Shown here: positions 44,132 to 53,454 of the stretch, piece after piece
Layout of the letters: each line of letters opens with the position of its first letter
Numbering within the stretch: the stretch's first letter is position 1
Origin: Hormoscilla sp. GM7CHS1pb
GTDB lineage: Bacteria > Cyanobacteriota > Cyanobacteriia > Cyanobacteriales > Desertifilaceae
Direction: 5' to 3'
DNA length: 64,000 nucleotides
Assembly: GCA_014323675.1 (NCBI GenBank)
Contig: JACONN010000002.1
Coordinates: 1,116,001 to 1,180,000 of the forward strand
Position numbers and translations under genes: made by a program
Notes under the pieces: generated by a model
What the model was told of the DNA's origin: nothing
Databases searched by the model: none
Seen by the model: only the letters and a program-made list of their open reading frames with translations

Positions 44132-44263
44132 ATGTCCCAAAATAACCGCAACTCTCATCCTATCTTTCCGATCGGGGCGATCGCAGGCATAATAGGTGCG
44201 ATCGCAGGAGTAATAGGTACATGCATTGCTGTACTGACTTACCGTAACCTCGTTCCCAGGTAG
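44132..44263 (+). CDS. Possible small membrane protein cut by a hairpin repeat
   Basis: A 43-codon frame (SQNNRNSHPIFPIGAIAG then IIGAIAGVIGTCIAVLTY) predicts one membrane helix. It ends inside a CGTTCCCAGG…CCTGGGAACG hairpin, so the original protein may have been longer. Low confidence. Confidence 0.35.
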   Translation: MSQNNRNSHPIFPIGAIAGIIGAIAGVIGTCIAVLTYRNLVPR

Positions 44264-44354
44264 AACCTGGGAACGGTCTTCTGAGGCTCCCGCCTCCTAT
44301 CCAATAAGCGCAGGAGTTCAAATTCCAATTTATCATATCTTTAATAAAATGGTA

Positions 44355-44699
44355 TTATGCATCTGGGTTATCGTCTTGGTTTCGTCGGTCCCTCAGAATC
44401 TCCCACATGCGGTAATTTTTTATTTGCAGGTCGCGAACCTCTGACTGTTGTTGAATAATCAGCCGGATGTTTTCTCGCCGTTCTGCTGCTGCTTCTGCCA
44501 TAGCATCAACTAGAGCTTGAACGACACGCTCGTTCCGATCGGCAATCTTGGCCGTCTCGTCTATTTTCTGGCCCAGACTTTCTATCAGACGCTCGTTACT
44601 ATTGACAATCTTGTTCGTCTCATCTATAGTTTGGGCTATGCCGCTCACTATGTCTGCCGGACTATCTAATCTTTCATCATTCCCAGGTTCTGTAGTCAT
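44355..44699 (-). CDS. Coiled-coil protein, unknown function
   Basis: A 114-residue soluble protein (ATG 44699, MTTEPGNDERLDSPAD) made almost wholly of heptad-like repeats (IAQTIDETNKIVNSNERLIE, then SLGQKIDETAKIADRNERVV). The repeated IDET-K-I-x-x-NER unit suggests an internal duplication. Similar short coiled-coil proteins are common hypothetical proteins in filamentous cyanobacteria. No neighbour gives a clue to function. Confidence 0.6.
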   Translation of the reverse strand: MTTEPGNDERLDSPADIVSGIAQTIDETNKIVNSNERLIESLGQKIDETAKIADRNERVVQALVDAMAEAAAERRENIRLIIQQQSEVRDLQIKNYRMWEILRDRRNQDDNPDA

Positions 44700-44792
44700 T
44701 GTTTGTTTTCCTAAATTGACTGCATTTTCAATACTTGAGTTAATTATGTTACGATCGCACCGATATATCAGACAAAACGGTGGCGATCGCAA

Positions 44793-44814
44793 AGCCCGCC
44801 TGGGCGGGCTTTTT
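44793..44814. terminator. Bidirectional hairpin between ilvD and the coiled-coil gene
   Basis: AGCCCGCC-TG-GGCGGGCT followed by TTTTTG on the plus strand; on the minus strand it follows the ilvD stop by 15 bp with TTTG. Confidence 0.75.
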
Positions 44815-44828
44815 GTTACCGATCGCTG

Positions 44829-46504
44829 TTAACTGTCTGTCACCGCGCCGACACTGCTAGAAGATACTAACTTAGCATATTTCGCTAGTACTCCTTTGGT
44901 GTAACGAGGTGGTTTTGGTTGCCAGTTGGCACGGCGTCGTGCTAATTCTTCGTCAGATACTTCCAGTTGCAATAATCTTCCTGGGGCGTCAATTGTAATG
45001 CGGTCCCCTTCTTCTACAAGGGCGATCGCCCCTCCGACTGCTGCTTCTGGTGCCACGTGACCCACGACCATGCCGTAAGTGCCGCCAGAGAAACGTCCAT
45101 CGGTAATTAATCCCACAGAATCACCCAATCCAGCTCCAATAATAGCGGAAGTGGGAGCTAGCATTTCCCGCATTCCCGGACCGCCCTTGGGCCCTTCATA
45201 GCGGACGACAATCACGTCCCCGGCTTTAATTTTCTTTGCTAGAATTGCTTCTAAACAAGCTTCCTCCGATTCAAATACCCGCGCTGGACCAGTAATTTTG
45301 GGCTTCTTGACCCCACTGATTTTCGCCACCCCACCTTCAGTAGCTAAATTGCCTCGCAGAATCACCAAATGTCCTCGATCGTACATCGGATTATCCCAGG
45401 GACGAATCACATCTTGGTTCCCTGGAGGTTCTGCGGGTACATCTGCTAAAACTTCAGCAATAGTCTTGCCTGTAATCGTCAGGGCGTCACCATGTAACAG
45501 GTCATGGGCTAGCAGCATTTTCATTACCTGGGGAATGCCGCCTGCTTGGTGCAAGTTAACAGTAACGTATCGACCCGAGGGTTTTAAGTCACACAGCACT
45601 GGGACTCGATCGCGAATGGTTTCAAAGTCCGACAGGGTTAAGTCTACCCCCGCTGCTGAGGCGATCGCTAGCAGGTGCAGCACCGCATTTGTGGATCCGC
45701 CCACGGCCATAATTACAGAAATAGCATTCTCAAATGCCTTGCAGGTGAGAATCTGACTTGGTAGAATCTGATTGCGAATTGCTTCGACCAGGGCAAAAGC
45801 AGATTTTTCCGTACTATCAGCTTTTTCCGCATCCTCAGCGGACATTGTCGAAGAATAGGGCAAACTCATCCCCATTGCTTCAAAGGCCGAAGACATGGTA
45901 TTAGCTGTAAACATGCCCCCACAGGCCCGGCACCGGGACAGGCATTCTGTTCCACTCCCGTCAGTTCCGCCAGATCGATCTTACCACCGCTGTATGCTCC
46001 GACTGCTTCAAAGGCGCTGACAACGGTTAAGTCCCGTCCTTCGTAATTTCCCGGTTTGATCGTACCGCCGTAAACGAATATCCCCGGTATGTTCATCCTG
46101 GCGATCGCGATCATCGCCCCCGGCATATTCTTATCGCAACCCCCGATCGCCAGTACCCCATCCATACTCTGGCCATTGCAGGCCGTTTCGATCGCATCTG
46201 CGATCACCTCCCGGGACACCAGGGAATATTTCATCCCCTCAGTCCCCATCGAGATCCCATCGCTGACCGTGATCGTACCGAACATCTGCGGCATAGCACC
46301 GGCAGCTCGCGCACCCGCTTCTGCCCGGACTGCCAGATCGTTTAGCCCCATGTTGCAAGGCGTAATTGTGCTATAACCATTGGCAATGCCTACGATCGGC
46401 TTCGTGAAATCGTCATCCCCAAACCCTACTGCCCGTAGCATGGCCCGGTTGGGCGATCGCTGCACTCCCTGGGTTACGACTTTGCTTCTTTTGTTCAACT
46501 CCAT
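44829..46504 (-). CDS. ilvD: Dihydroxy-acid dehydratase (single frameshift)
   Basis: IlvD dehydrates dihydroxy-acids in isoleucine and valine synthesis and carries an Fe-S cluster. The N-terminal frame shows [21 protein letters not shown], and [10 protein letters not shown] with its cluster cysteine; the C-terminal frame shows [32 protein letters not shown] and [10 protein letters not shown]. One extra G in the run opposite 45926-45928 restores [17 protein letters not shown] choose ATG 46504 ([12 protein letters not shown]), giving about 558 residues. Confidence 0.93.
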
Positions 46505-46922
46505 TAGTGATAATCCTTTAAATGTCATCAACCGTAAGTCTGCGGCCCAAACACGACAATTTTATCACTATAACTCTTTAATGTCAAAGTAGAGATATTG
46601 ATATTGATAGCCATGACTTTTGCCATTCATTTTACACCCGCACCCGTGTCAGACATAAATTAAAAATGAAAGCATTGACCATTGACAACTAACCACTGAC
46701 AACCTCCGACCAGTACCGCCCGTAGGCAGCAAAGATGTTCGTTCCCTGTCAGAGTCAGAGAACGAGAGGTAAACCGTGATTACTCTCGTTGCTAGTTTCT
46801 AACTAGCAACGATTTCCAATGTAATCTAGCCCGCGCAGGCGGGCTTTGTTTGTCTAGCCCCACCCTTTAGGGTGAGAGTTTTGATATAATGGGAATGAAC
46901 ATTGAACCATGAGTAAATCAAA
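46505..46922. other. Intergenic region with hairpins
   Basis: No gene seen. Hairpins at 46787-46812 (CGTTGCTAGTTTCTAACTAGCAACG) and 46829-46845 (AGCCCGCGCAGGCGGGCT). Confidence 0.55.
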
Positions 46923-47783
46923 ATGCGAGCCAAAATCAGAGATACAGAAATTTACTTTGATATAGAAGGTGCGGGGTTAGTCCCAGATGGTCCTCGGATG
47001 AGAGAGAAACCAGTTGCATTCGTGATTCACGGAGGTCCCGGTGCCGACCATAATTCCTATAAACCCACATTTTCTCGTCTCAGTCATAAGTTGCAACTGG
47101 TCTATTTCGACCATCGGGGACAGGGGCGATCGGGTCGCGGACCGAAAGAGACCTATACCTTAGAAAACAATGTAGAGGACATGGAGGCACTGCGTCAATA
47201 CCTGGGTATAGAAAAAATCGTACTCATGGGAACTTCCTATGGTGGCATGGTGGCCCTGAGTTATGCAGTACGCTATCCTGAGAATGTTGCATCTGCGATC
47301 GCGATTGCCACAGCGGCCAGTTCCCGGTTTTTGCAACTGGCCCAGCAGAACTTAGCTGCTAGGGGAACAGCGGCACAAAAGGCGATCGCCCAGCGCTTGT
47401 GGGAGGGTTCCTTTGAAAATGAAGCCCAACTGCGGGAATACTTTCAGGTAATGGAACCAATGTACTCCTTAACTTACGATCCTCCCAAAGCTGCTGAAGA
47501 TTGGGAAAGAACCATGCTTTCCGTCGATGCCATCAATGTTGCCTTTGGCGGGTTTCTGCGATCGTACAATATCCTCGACCAGTTACATAAAATCACAGCC
47601 CCCACCTTAGTAATAGCAGGCCGACATGACTGGATCTGTCCCCCAGAATTATCAGCAGAAATTGCCAACATAATTCCCAATGCCGACCTCAGAATCTTTG
47701 AAAACAGCGGACATTCGGTGCGGGCCGACGAACCGGAAGCCCTGCTAGATGCCATTTCCGGCTTTTTAGTCTACAAGCATTAG
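46923..47783 (+). CDS. Alpha/beta hydrolase, proline iminopeptidase-like
   Basis: A 286-residue hydrolase with the oxyanion motif HGGPGADHNSY, nucleophile elbow GTSYGGMVALSYA, Asp in the IAGRHDWICPPE segment and His in FENSGHSVRADEP. The HGGPG motif places it with proline iminopeptidases (S33), which release N-terminal proline. A related esterase role cannot be excluded. It is intact and stands alone on the plus strand. Confidence 0.88.
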   Translation: MRAKIRDTEIYFDIEGAGLVPDGPRMREKPVAFVIHGGPGADHNSYKPTFSRLSHKLQLVYFDHRGQGRSGRGPKETYTLENNVEDMEALRQYLGIEKIVLMGTSYGGMVALSYAVRYPENVASAIAIATAASSRFLQLAQQNLAARGTAAQKAIAQRLWEGSFENEAQLREYFQVMEPMYSLTYDPPKAAEDWERTMLSVDAINVAFGGFLRSYNILDQLHKITAPTLVIAGRHDWICPPELSAEIANIIPNADLRIFENSGHSVRADEPEALLDAISGFLVYKH

Positions 47784-48029
47784 GCTGTCGGGCGCCAAAT
47801 CTGTAGCACCATTAACAAGAATTGGTGCTAGCATTTGCAACGGTAGTTTATTAGCCCATAGCTTCAAAATCATCTTCACGTAATTTCGCGGTTCCGTCTT
47901 CTTGCAATACCCAAAGTTCTTTATGGATGACGGATCCGCATAGTTTGCCTATTGTATTGCCGATTCTGTGTTAGGAATTACTGTGGCGATCGCCTTTGGA
48001 GAGCGATCGCCCAAACCACGACCGCAACC
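47784..48029. other. Intergenic remnant region including a 51-bp direct repeat
   Basis: Minus-strand codons near 47965-47850 read GKLCGSVIHKELWVLQEDG then TAKLREDDFEAMG-stop, a gene remnant. The segment 47929-47979 recurs at 49078-49127. Confidence 0.55.
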
Positions 48030-48575
48030 TCAGTTCAGTAACTTGCGATTAGCGGTAATAATTGTCAAATTGTCGTCCTTAAAATCAGAATCGTGCGTTA
48101 CCAGCTTCAGACCTTTTGTTTGGCAAAGTTCGGCCAACATCATGTCATTAAAATCAGCACCTCCTGTAGCATACTTACTAAAAATTGGATCCAGATTAAT
48201 TGATTCAAAACCGCTGCCCGTTTGCTGGCACTTTTTGAGAAGCCTTCGGGATTTGGTGACAATTTCTTTAGCAACTGGCTTAAACTCATCGCTGTTACGA
48301 AAGGACTTGAATTGCTCTGGCTTCGTTGCTAATGGCCATTCGTTGTAAACAAATCGAGCATAAGCGTTAATGAATTCAGACAGCACGAAACCATCTAAGA
48401 ATATCTGCCCCCCGACGCTACGAATTTGTCGCAGAGCCAAAGTATATTTGGCTCTTAATCGAGGATATCTATTCCCGGTTGGTCCATAAATATACAGCCA
48501 GACATTGGCATCAAATAACACCTCATCACTGTTGCTAAATTTGTAATCTTCGATCCGATAAACTTGGTTACTCAT
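48030..48575 (-). CDS. PIN-domain nuclease (toxin-like), partner of STAS-like protein
   Basis: A 181-residue PIN protein: LFDANVWLYIYGP (first Asp), LDGFVLSEFINAYARF (Glu), GGADFNDMMLAELC (Asp) and LVTHDSDFKDDNLTI (Asp). ATG 48575 is preferred to the longer frame; it overlaps the STAS-like stop by 8 bp (ATGAGTAA), so the two are coupled. It is longer than ordinary VapC toxins. A ribonuclease toxin function is inferred. Confidence 0.82.
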   Translation of the reverse strand: MSNQVYRIEDYKFSNSDEVLFDANVWLYIYGPTGNRYPRLRAKYTLALRQIRSVGGQIFLDGFVLSEFINAYARFVYNEWPLATKPEQFKSFRNSDEFKPVAKEIVTKSRRLLKKCQQTGSGFESINLDPIFSKYATGGADFNDMMLAELCQTKGLKLVTHDSDFKDDNLTIITANRKLLN

Positions 48576-48957
48576 AGTCATCCCCGAAAGCATCCCGTGC
48601 TGCTGCGATGAATCTCTCTGGGTCTTTGAGGTACTTTTTCACCCAGCGAACCGTGTATGTAAGGTCTGCCGCGTCATCTGGCTCCATGTCGATCGCCCTG
48701 AGGTTAGCTTCCAGAAAGTCTTCGGGAAATAAAGCGTACAGATGACCGATCGCATCTGCCAAGAAAGCGGAGGTAATATCTTCGCCATCTTTGAAGGAAA
48801 CAATGACTCTCTTACCAGACCGCAAAGCCCCAGCGATCGCTTCGCATACTTTTTGGCCATCAACATTTGCAATACATAAATTATGGCCCATGATTTCCGT
48901 CACCGCGATCGTCACGGTCTCGCTGGTTGTCGGAGTAGGAGTTGTGAGGATATTCAT
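48568..48957 (-). CDS. STAS-like DUF4325 protein, likely antitoxin or regulator
   Basis: A 129-residue protein starting MNILTTPTPTTSETVTIAV. The DUF4325 core is visible: DGQKVCEAIAGAL, VIVSFKDGEDITSAFLADAIGHLYALF. STAS-like folds act in partner binding and switching. It precedes and overlaps the PIN gene in the order usual for antitoxin-toxin pairs. The longer frame to 49101 is read through a repeat and is not used. Confidence 0.8.
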   Translation of the reverse strand: MNILTTPTPTTSETVTIAVTEIMGHNLCIANVDGQKVCEAIAGALRSGKRVIVSFKDGEDITSAFLADAIGHLYALFPEDFLEANLRAIDMEPDDAADLTYTVRWVKKYLKDPERFIAAARDAFGDDYE

Positions 48958-49077
48958 TTCTGTGATGGTAACCGCGCTCCTTGATGCTAGCACAAACTTC
49001 GACGTGCGATGCTTGATTTTTTCCTTTGGGACGATCGCCTCGCCCCTCGACGAACCATAACCACCCCAAGGGCTCTG

Positions 49078-49127
49078 GACGGATCCGCATAGTTTGCCCA
49101 TTGTATTGCCGATCCTGTGTTAGGAAT
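49078..49127. repeat. Direct repeat flanking the STAS-like/PIN pair
   Basis: About 51 bp (GACGGATCCGCATAGTTTGC…GTGTTAGGAAT) nearly identical to 47929-47979, so the pair is bracketed by direct repeats 1.1 kb apart. Confidence 0.85.
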
Positions 49128-49129
49128 GA

Positions 49130-49188
49130 CGTATCGGTGAGGTTGGGGGAGGAAGAAAAGAAAGACAAGGGGACTGGTGAAGACAACG
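49130..49188. repeat. Left arm of a 58-bp inverted repeat pair
   Basis: GTATCGGTGAGGTTGGGGGA and following bases to GACTGGTGAAGACAA are the reverse complement of 49863-49921. Confidence 0.8.
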
Positions 49189-49946
49189 GCGTATGCTCAA
49201 GTTGACTCAGTTGTATCCCCATACGGTCTGGTAGGCCCCGCTCCGAAACCATTTTTAACCCGCAGCGTCCTGCCTTATTTTTAGTCCTACCCCAAAGCGA
49301 GCGATGCGCCCCTTGAGCGTCGGTTTTCAACCGATTTGAGCCTCTAGCCTTATGGTTTGAACTCTATGTGTCTCGTCTTTTGTGCGAGTAGCGCTCCCAC
49401 GATCCACGGAAGGCGGGCCATGAGGCGTTCTCGACAATGGTGCAAGATCGAACGTGAGAATAAAGACCTCATCATGAGAGAGTAACTGTCACTACTGCCG
49501 TTATATATAGTCTACCCCAATGTAAAATTACTTTACATTAATGTAAAATTACTTTATTCCAATGTAAAATTACTTTACCCCAATGTAAGATTACATTCGC
49601 CTCCAGTCAGATGGGCGATCGCCTCGCGAAGGCCATTACCAGGTAGAACCGCGCTGAACCGCGCTCACTTGTAGTTGATAGCCGGGTGCCGAGACAATAC
49701 TTCAAGGTTTTGCCATAAATTCCTCCTGGGAAGTCCTGGGGAGTAGGGAGTGGGCGCATCCAATATGAGCGGGGAGTACCAAAAATAAGGCATCATAGAT
49801 GGCCCCACCAAGCAGGTTATGGAAAGCATTGCCCTAACCCCTAACTCCGCCCCTTGTCCCCCTTGTCTTCACCAGTCCCCCTTGTCTTCCTTTTCCTCCT
49901 CCCCCAACCTCACCGATACGCCCAATGACAACCAAAGTCGGAATTT
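49189..49946. other. Noncoding repeat-rich stretch
   Basis: No gene seen. It holds four 20-22-bp tandem units of AATGTAAAATTACTTTA at 49515-49597 and the right arm (49863-49921) of the inverted repeat that starts at 49130. Confidence 0.7.
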
Positions 49947-50240
49947 TCAGGGGAACGAGAGCTTTGTGTAGAACGCGCTCGCTTGGCGTTCAAATATCTC
50001 GCGGCAATTACTCTCGTTGTATCCAACCACGACAGCCCCTATAGTTGTGCCAATTTCGGGATACATTTCTTCACTCATCTCTCCCGAATCTAAAAAGTCA
50101 GGAATTTTAATCAGCCCCTTGACTAAAGATTCGCCAATATCAACAAAAACGCCAAAAGGCGCATGAAACTCGACCTTACCTTGCACGAACCCACCTAGTT
50201 CGTACTTGGATTTAATTTGCTGCCAACTGTTACTATCCAT
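49947..50240 (-). CDS. S1 RNA-binding domain protein
   Basis: A 97-residue protein whose residues 12-75 form an S1/OB fold (LGGFVQGKVEFHAPFGVFVDI, then LVKGLIKIPDFL and IGTTIGAVVVGYNES). The C-terminus (CREIFERQASAFY) is not typical of ribosomal S1 repeats. It starts 5 bp after the stop of an ADP-ribosyltransferase-like gene, so it may be a cognate immunity or antitoxin protein. That role is inference from position. Confidence 0.75.
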   Translation of the reverse strand: MDSNSWQQIKSKYELGGFVQGKVEFHAPFGVFVDIGESLVKGLIKIPDFLDSGEMSEEMYPEIGTTIGAVVVGYNESNCREIFERQASAFYTKLSFP

Positions 50241-50245
50241 GCTGT

Positions 50246-50615
50246 TTACCTTGGTTTGAGAACTCGTAGAAATTGGTTGAGTATCGTAAATAAGTTTTGA
50301 GGAACAACCACCTCAATTCGTTCGCGCTCGTTCTTTTCATCATAGCGAAACTCAAGTGGCTTGAAATATATCGTAACTTTCCCTATCGATCGAAACTTCA
50401 AGAATTACATCTTTGTAGCTTTGGTTGAATTCCTCGGCAATACTTCTGTCATTGGGTCCGGCAAAGTAACAACTTCCATCAGTATAAGGAGGATTATAAG
50501 GAAAATCAGCAGGTGTAAATCCTTCCTGCAGTAACTTTTGAGCTTTCCCCTTTTGAGGGGCTTTGTAAATTGTGACAGTTTGGGATATATGGGATCCGAC
50601 TGCATGAGTTGACAT
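50246..50615 (-). CDS. ADP-ribosyltransferase-like toxin domain protein (frameshift)
   Basis: The frame from ATG 50615 reads VTIYKAPQKGKAQKLLQEGF, PADFPYNPPYTDGSCYFAGP and NDRSIAEEFNQSYKDVILEV, a pattern like ART-fold toxin domains found in polymorphic toxins. It stops at 50352, but one T fewer in the run opposite 50364-50366 continues (KPLEFRYDEKNERERIEVVVP, NLFTILNQFLRVL) to 50246, giving about 122 residues. The S1-domain gene follows at once. The toxin call is moderate: no NAD-binding residue can be certified by eye. Confidence 0.55.
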
Positions 50616-50707
50616 TTTGGTTAAGACAAACGTCGGTATTATGGTATCATAGTTTTAGCGACACGAGATAAATTACTGGCTCTGTATCCAAAAAGAGGCG
50701 ATGGTGG

Positions 50708-50736
50708 AAACCCGGTAGGATCTAAAAACCGGGTTT
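50708..50736. terminator. Hairpin downstream of ctpA
   Basis: AAACCCGGT and ACCGGGTTT pair around an 11-nt loop, 20 bp after the ctpA stop; it can act in both directions. Confidence 0.65.
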
Positions 50737-50756
50737 CTTAATTCAAGCGGTGTCCA

Positions 50757-51998
50757 CTATGCTGCATCCGCCAACATCATATCAGAAGTCAACAATTCTA
50801 CAGCCGCCTGATATTGCTGGTCAGCTTCCGTCCCCAATTGGTCGAGAGTAATTTGGTTCAGAGGCACTATTTTATCTGGTTGGATTCCCAATTTGTTAAT
50901 ATCAGTGCGATCGGGAGTCTCATACTTGGCAATAGTCACTACCAAACCAGAACCATCTGACAAGTCAAACACAGACTGGATCAAACCTTTGCCAAAGGTT
51001 TTCTCTCCCACCAGCAGGGCCCGATGGTTATCATGTAAAGCACCAGCCAGAATTTCACTAGCACTAGCAGTGCCTTGATTCACCAACACCACCAAAGGAT
51101 CGTCAGTCAATGCCGAACCCGTCGCATCGAAGCTATCCAACATTCCTTGGCGATCCACTGCATAGACGATCGTACCATCATCCAGCCAGAGACGAGCAAT
51201 CTCAATCCCTGCGGTCAACAAACCACCGGGGTTATTCCGCAAGTCCAAAATGTAAGCAGCAGCACCTTCTTCCTCCAAGCGATCGATCGCATCGGATACC
51301 TCTTGGGTGGCATTGGCGTTGAATTGGGATAGGCGAATATACCCGATATTCAAGCTATTTCCCTGCCCTTCTACTACCCGCAATTGGGCAGTTACAGGGT
51401 TCAGAGTAATCCGATCGCGCACCAGTTCGACATCGAATATTGCCTCCCCCTCACGTTCTACTGTCAGTGTCACCAGAGTACCCGCCGGTCCCCGCATCCG
51501 GTTAGCCGCCTCTTCTAAGGTCATGGACGAGGTTAACATCCCATCAATCTTCAGGATCCGATCGAGTGGTTGCAGCCCCGCTGCGGATGCTGGCGAACCC
51601 GCGATCGGGGCGATCGCCGTTAACACCCCCGTTTCCCCATCCATTGCTATCTGTAACCCCACCCCTGTCAGCTCTCCAGAAGTGCTAATCTCTAAGCTTT
51701 TATACTCATTAGATGGCAAAAATCGGGTATAAGGGTCACCTAAACTATCGAGCATTTTGTCGATCGCCTCATAAGTCTGCTCTCTTGTGGCCAGAGATGA
51801 CCTCTTCGTTCCCTGACGGACTAGCCACCAGTTCTGGTGATTGAAGCTATCATCCAGATAGGCGCGATTGACAATGCGCCAGACTTCATTGAACAGCTTC
51901 TGGTTATCGGTCAGAGCCTCAGCAGCTGGAGACCAGGCTAGGGCGATCGCCAGTGGCAGTACGAGTAAAAATCCCATCCAGACAAGTCGCTTATACAT
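50757..51998 (-). CDS. ctpA: Carboxyl-terminal processing protease (CtpA family)
   Basis: CtpA-type S41 proteases cut C-terminal extensions in the thylakoid lumen, including that of the D1 protein. The 413-residue protein has a signal peptide (FLLVLPLAIALAW, cleavage near AEA), a PDZ domain (GVGLQIAMDGETGVLTAIAP) and the Ser/Lys catalytic region (NQGTASASEILAGAL, EKTFGKGLIQSVF). CtpA, CtpB and CtpC are hard to separate by eye, but proximity to petBD is usual for ctpA. It is divergent from petB with 66 bp between starts. Confidence 0.9.
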   Translation of the reverse strand: MYKRLVWMGFLLVLPLAIALAWSPAAEALTDNQKLFNEVWRIVNRAYLDDSFNHQNWWLVRQGTKRSSLATREQTYEAIDKMLDSLGDPYTRFLPSNEYKSLEISTSGELTGVGLQIAMDGETGVLTAIAPIAGSPASAAGLQPLDRILKIDGMLTSSMTLEEAANRMRGPAGTLVTLTVEREGEAIFDVELVRDRITLNPVTAQLRVVEGQGNSLNIGYIRLSQFNANATQEVSDAIDRLEEEGAAAYILDLRNNPGGLLTAGIEIARLWLDDGTIVYAVDRQGMLDSFDATGSALTDDPLVVLVNQGTASASEILAGALHDNHRALLVGEKTFGKGLIQSVFDLSDGSGLVVTIAKYETPDRTDINKLGIQPDKIVPLNQITLDQLGTEADQQYQAAVELLTSDMMLADAA

Positions 51999-52064
51999 AA
52001 TCTCCCCTTAAGCTTTCGTCTATGTTACAGTTTGAGAAGATAAATATTTAGGATCCTTGGCTTC

Positions 52065-52732
52065 ATGTTTACCAAGCAGGTAACAGAATCAAAAATATAC
52101 AACTGGTTTCAAGAACGCCTGGAAATCGAGGCGATCTCCGAAGATATCACCAGCAAGTATGTCCCTCCCCACGTCAACATCTTCTACTGCCTGGGGGGAT
52201 AACCCTGATGTGCTTCTTAATCCAGTTTGCCACTGGATTCGCCATGACCTTCTATTACAAGCCAACGGTAGCCGAAGCCTTCACCTCAGTGCAATACCTG
52301 ATGAATGAGGTGAGCTTCGGCTGGCTGATCCGTTCCGTCCACCGTTGGTCTGCCAGCATGATGGTGCTGATGATGATCCTGCATATCTTCCGGGTGTACC
52401 TCACCGGTGGTTTCAAAAAGCCCCGGGAACTGACCTGGGTAACGGGGGTAGTACTAGCCGTGATCACCGTTTCCTTTGGTGTAACGGGCTACTCTCTACC
52501 TTGGGATCAGGTGGGATACTGGGCTGTGAAGATTGTCAGCGGCGTACCAGAAGCGATTCCAGTAGTGGGATCGATGATCGTGGAACTGATGCGCGGTGGT
52601 ACCGCCGTCGGTCAAGGGACCTTGACCCGTTTCTACAGTCTCCACACCTTCGTTCTGCCCTGGATGATCGCTGTCTTCATGCTGTTGCACTTCTTAATGA
52701 TTCGCAAGCAGGGCATCTCTGGTCCGTTGTAA
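52065..52732 (+). CDS. petB: Cytochrome b6 (single frameshift)
   Basis: PetB is the haem-bearing core of the cytochrome b6f complex in the thylakoid membrane. ATG 52065 starts the canonical [20 protein letters not shown]. The frame breaks at the G-run 52193-52198: one more G restores [20 protein letters not shown] and a 222-residue protein. Haem-ligand histidines appear in [16 protein letters not shown] and [21 protein letters not shown]. petB is essential for photosynthesis, so this break is almost surely an assembly error. Confidence 0.95.
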
Positions 52733-52791
52733 TCATATTGGTGACTGGTGAGGTGAAAACTCGCCAACAATAGAAAAGGAGAACAAAAACT

Positions 52792-53274
52792 ATGGCAACA
52801 GAAATAAAGCCAGATCTGAGCGATCCGAAGCTACGGGCCAAATTGGCACAAGGCATGGGTCATAACTATTACGGCGAACCCGCTTGGCCGAATGACCTGC
52901 TGTACGTCTTCCCGGTGGTGATGCTGGGAACCCTCACCTGTATAGTGGCCCTGGCAGTATTAGATCCGGCAATAGTTGGCGAACCAGCAGACCCATTTGC
53001 GACCCCTCTGGAAATTCTGCCAGAATGGTACTTCTATCCGGTGTTCCAAATTCTGCGGACAGTTCCCAATAAACTCCTGGGAGTCGTGCTGATGAGTTCG
53101 GTACCCCTGGGTCTGATGCTGATTCCGTTTATCGAGAACGTTAACAAGTTCCAAAATCCCTTCCGCCGTCCGGTGGCAACGACTGTGTTTTTGATTGGCA
53201 CCCTCGTTACCCTCTGGTTGGGTATTGGCGCGGCTTTCCCGATCGATGAATCCTTTACTCTCGGTCTGTTTTAA
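52792..53274 (+). CDS. petD: Cytochrome b6f complex subunit IV
   Basis: The 160-residue PetD completes the quinol-oxidising site of the b6f complex. It contains [19 protein letters not shown], the PEWY motif ([15 protein letters not shown]) of the Qo site, and three membrane helices. An AAAGGAG ribosome site precedes ATG 52792. It follows petB by 59 bp as the usual petBD operon. A MITE lies 67 bp downstream. Confidence 0.97.
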   Translation: MATEIKPDLSDPKLRAKLAQGMGHNYYGEPAWPNDLLYVFPVVMLGTLTCIVALAVLDPAIVGEPADPFATPLEILPEWYFYPVFQILRTVPNKLLGVVLMSSVPLGLMLIPFIENVNKFQNPFRRPVATTVFLIGTLVTLWLGIGAAFPIDESFTLGLF

Positions 53275-53341
53275 AAAAACTGACTTGACGCCTGCTGTTT
53301 GGTGCGGATGTAGGTCTGCTCAACATAAGCAGGCGTCATTA

Positions 53342-53454
53342 GGCGTTGCACAATTACGGGATGATGGGCATAGTTGCAGAAGTCTTAAACCTAGACTACA
53401 AGCCAGTTTCAGTTATGTGCCAAAAAGGGCATCATCCCCAAAATGTGCAACGCC
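53342..53454. mobile_element. 113-bp MITE, copy 2, with 8-bp target duplication
   Basis: Same length and ends as the copy at 28904 but in reverse orientation. Flanked by CGTCATTA on both sides (53334-53341 and 53455-53462). It overlaps the last codons and the stop of the REC-GGDEF-EAL gene. Confidence 0.92.

Noticed and set aside
49515..49597. NtcA binding sites in the AATGTAAAATTACTTTA units
   Set aside because: The GTA…TAC spacing is nine rather than the eight bases of the NtcA box, and no promoter or target gene is nearby.
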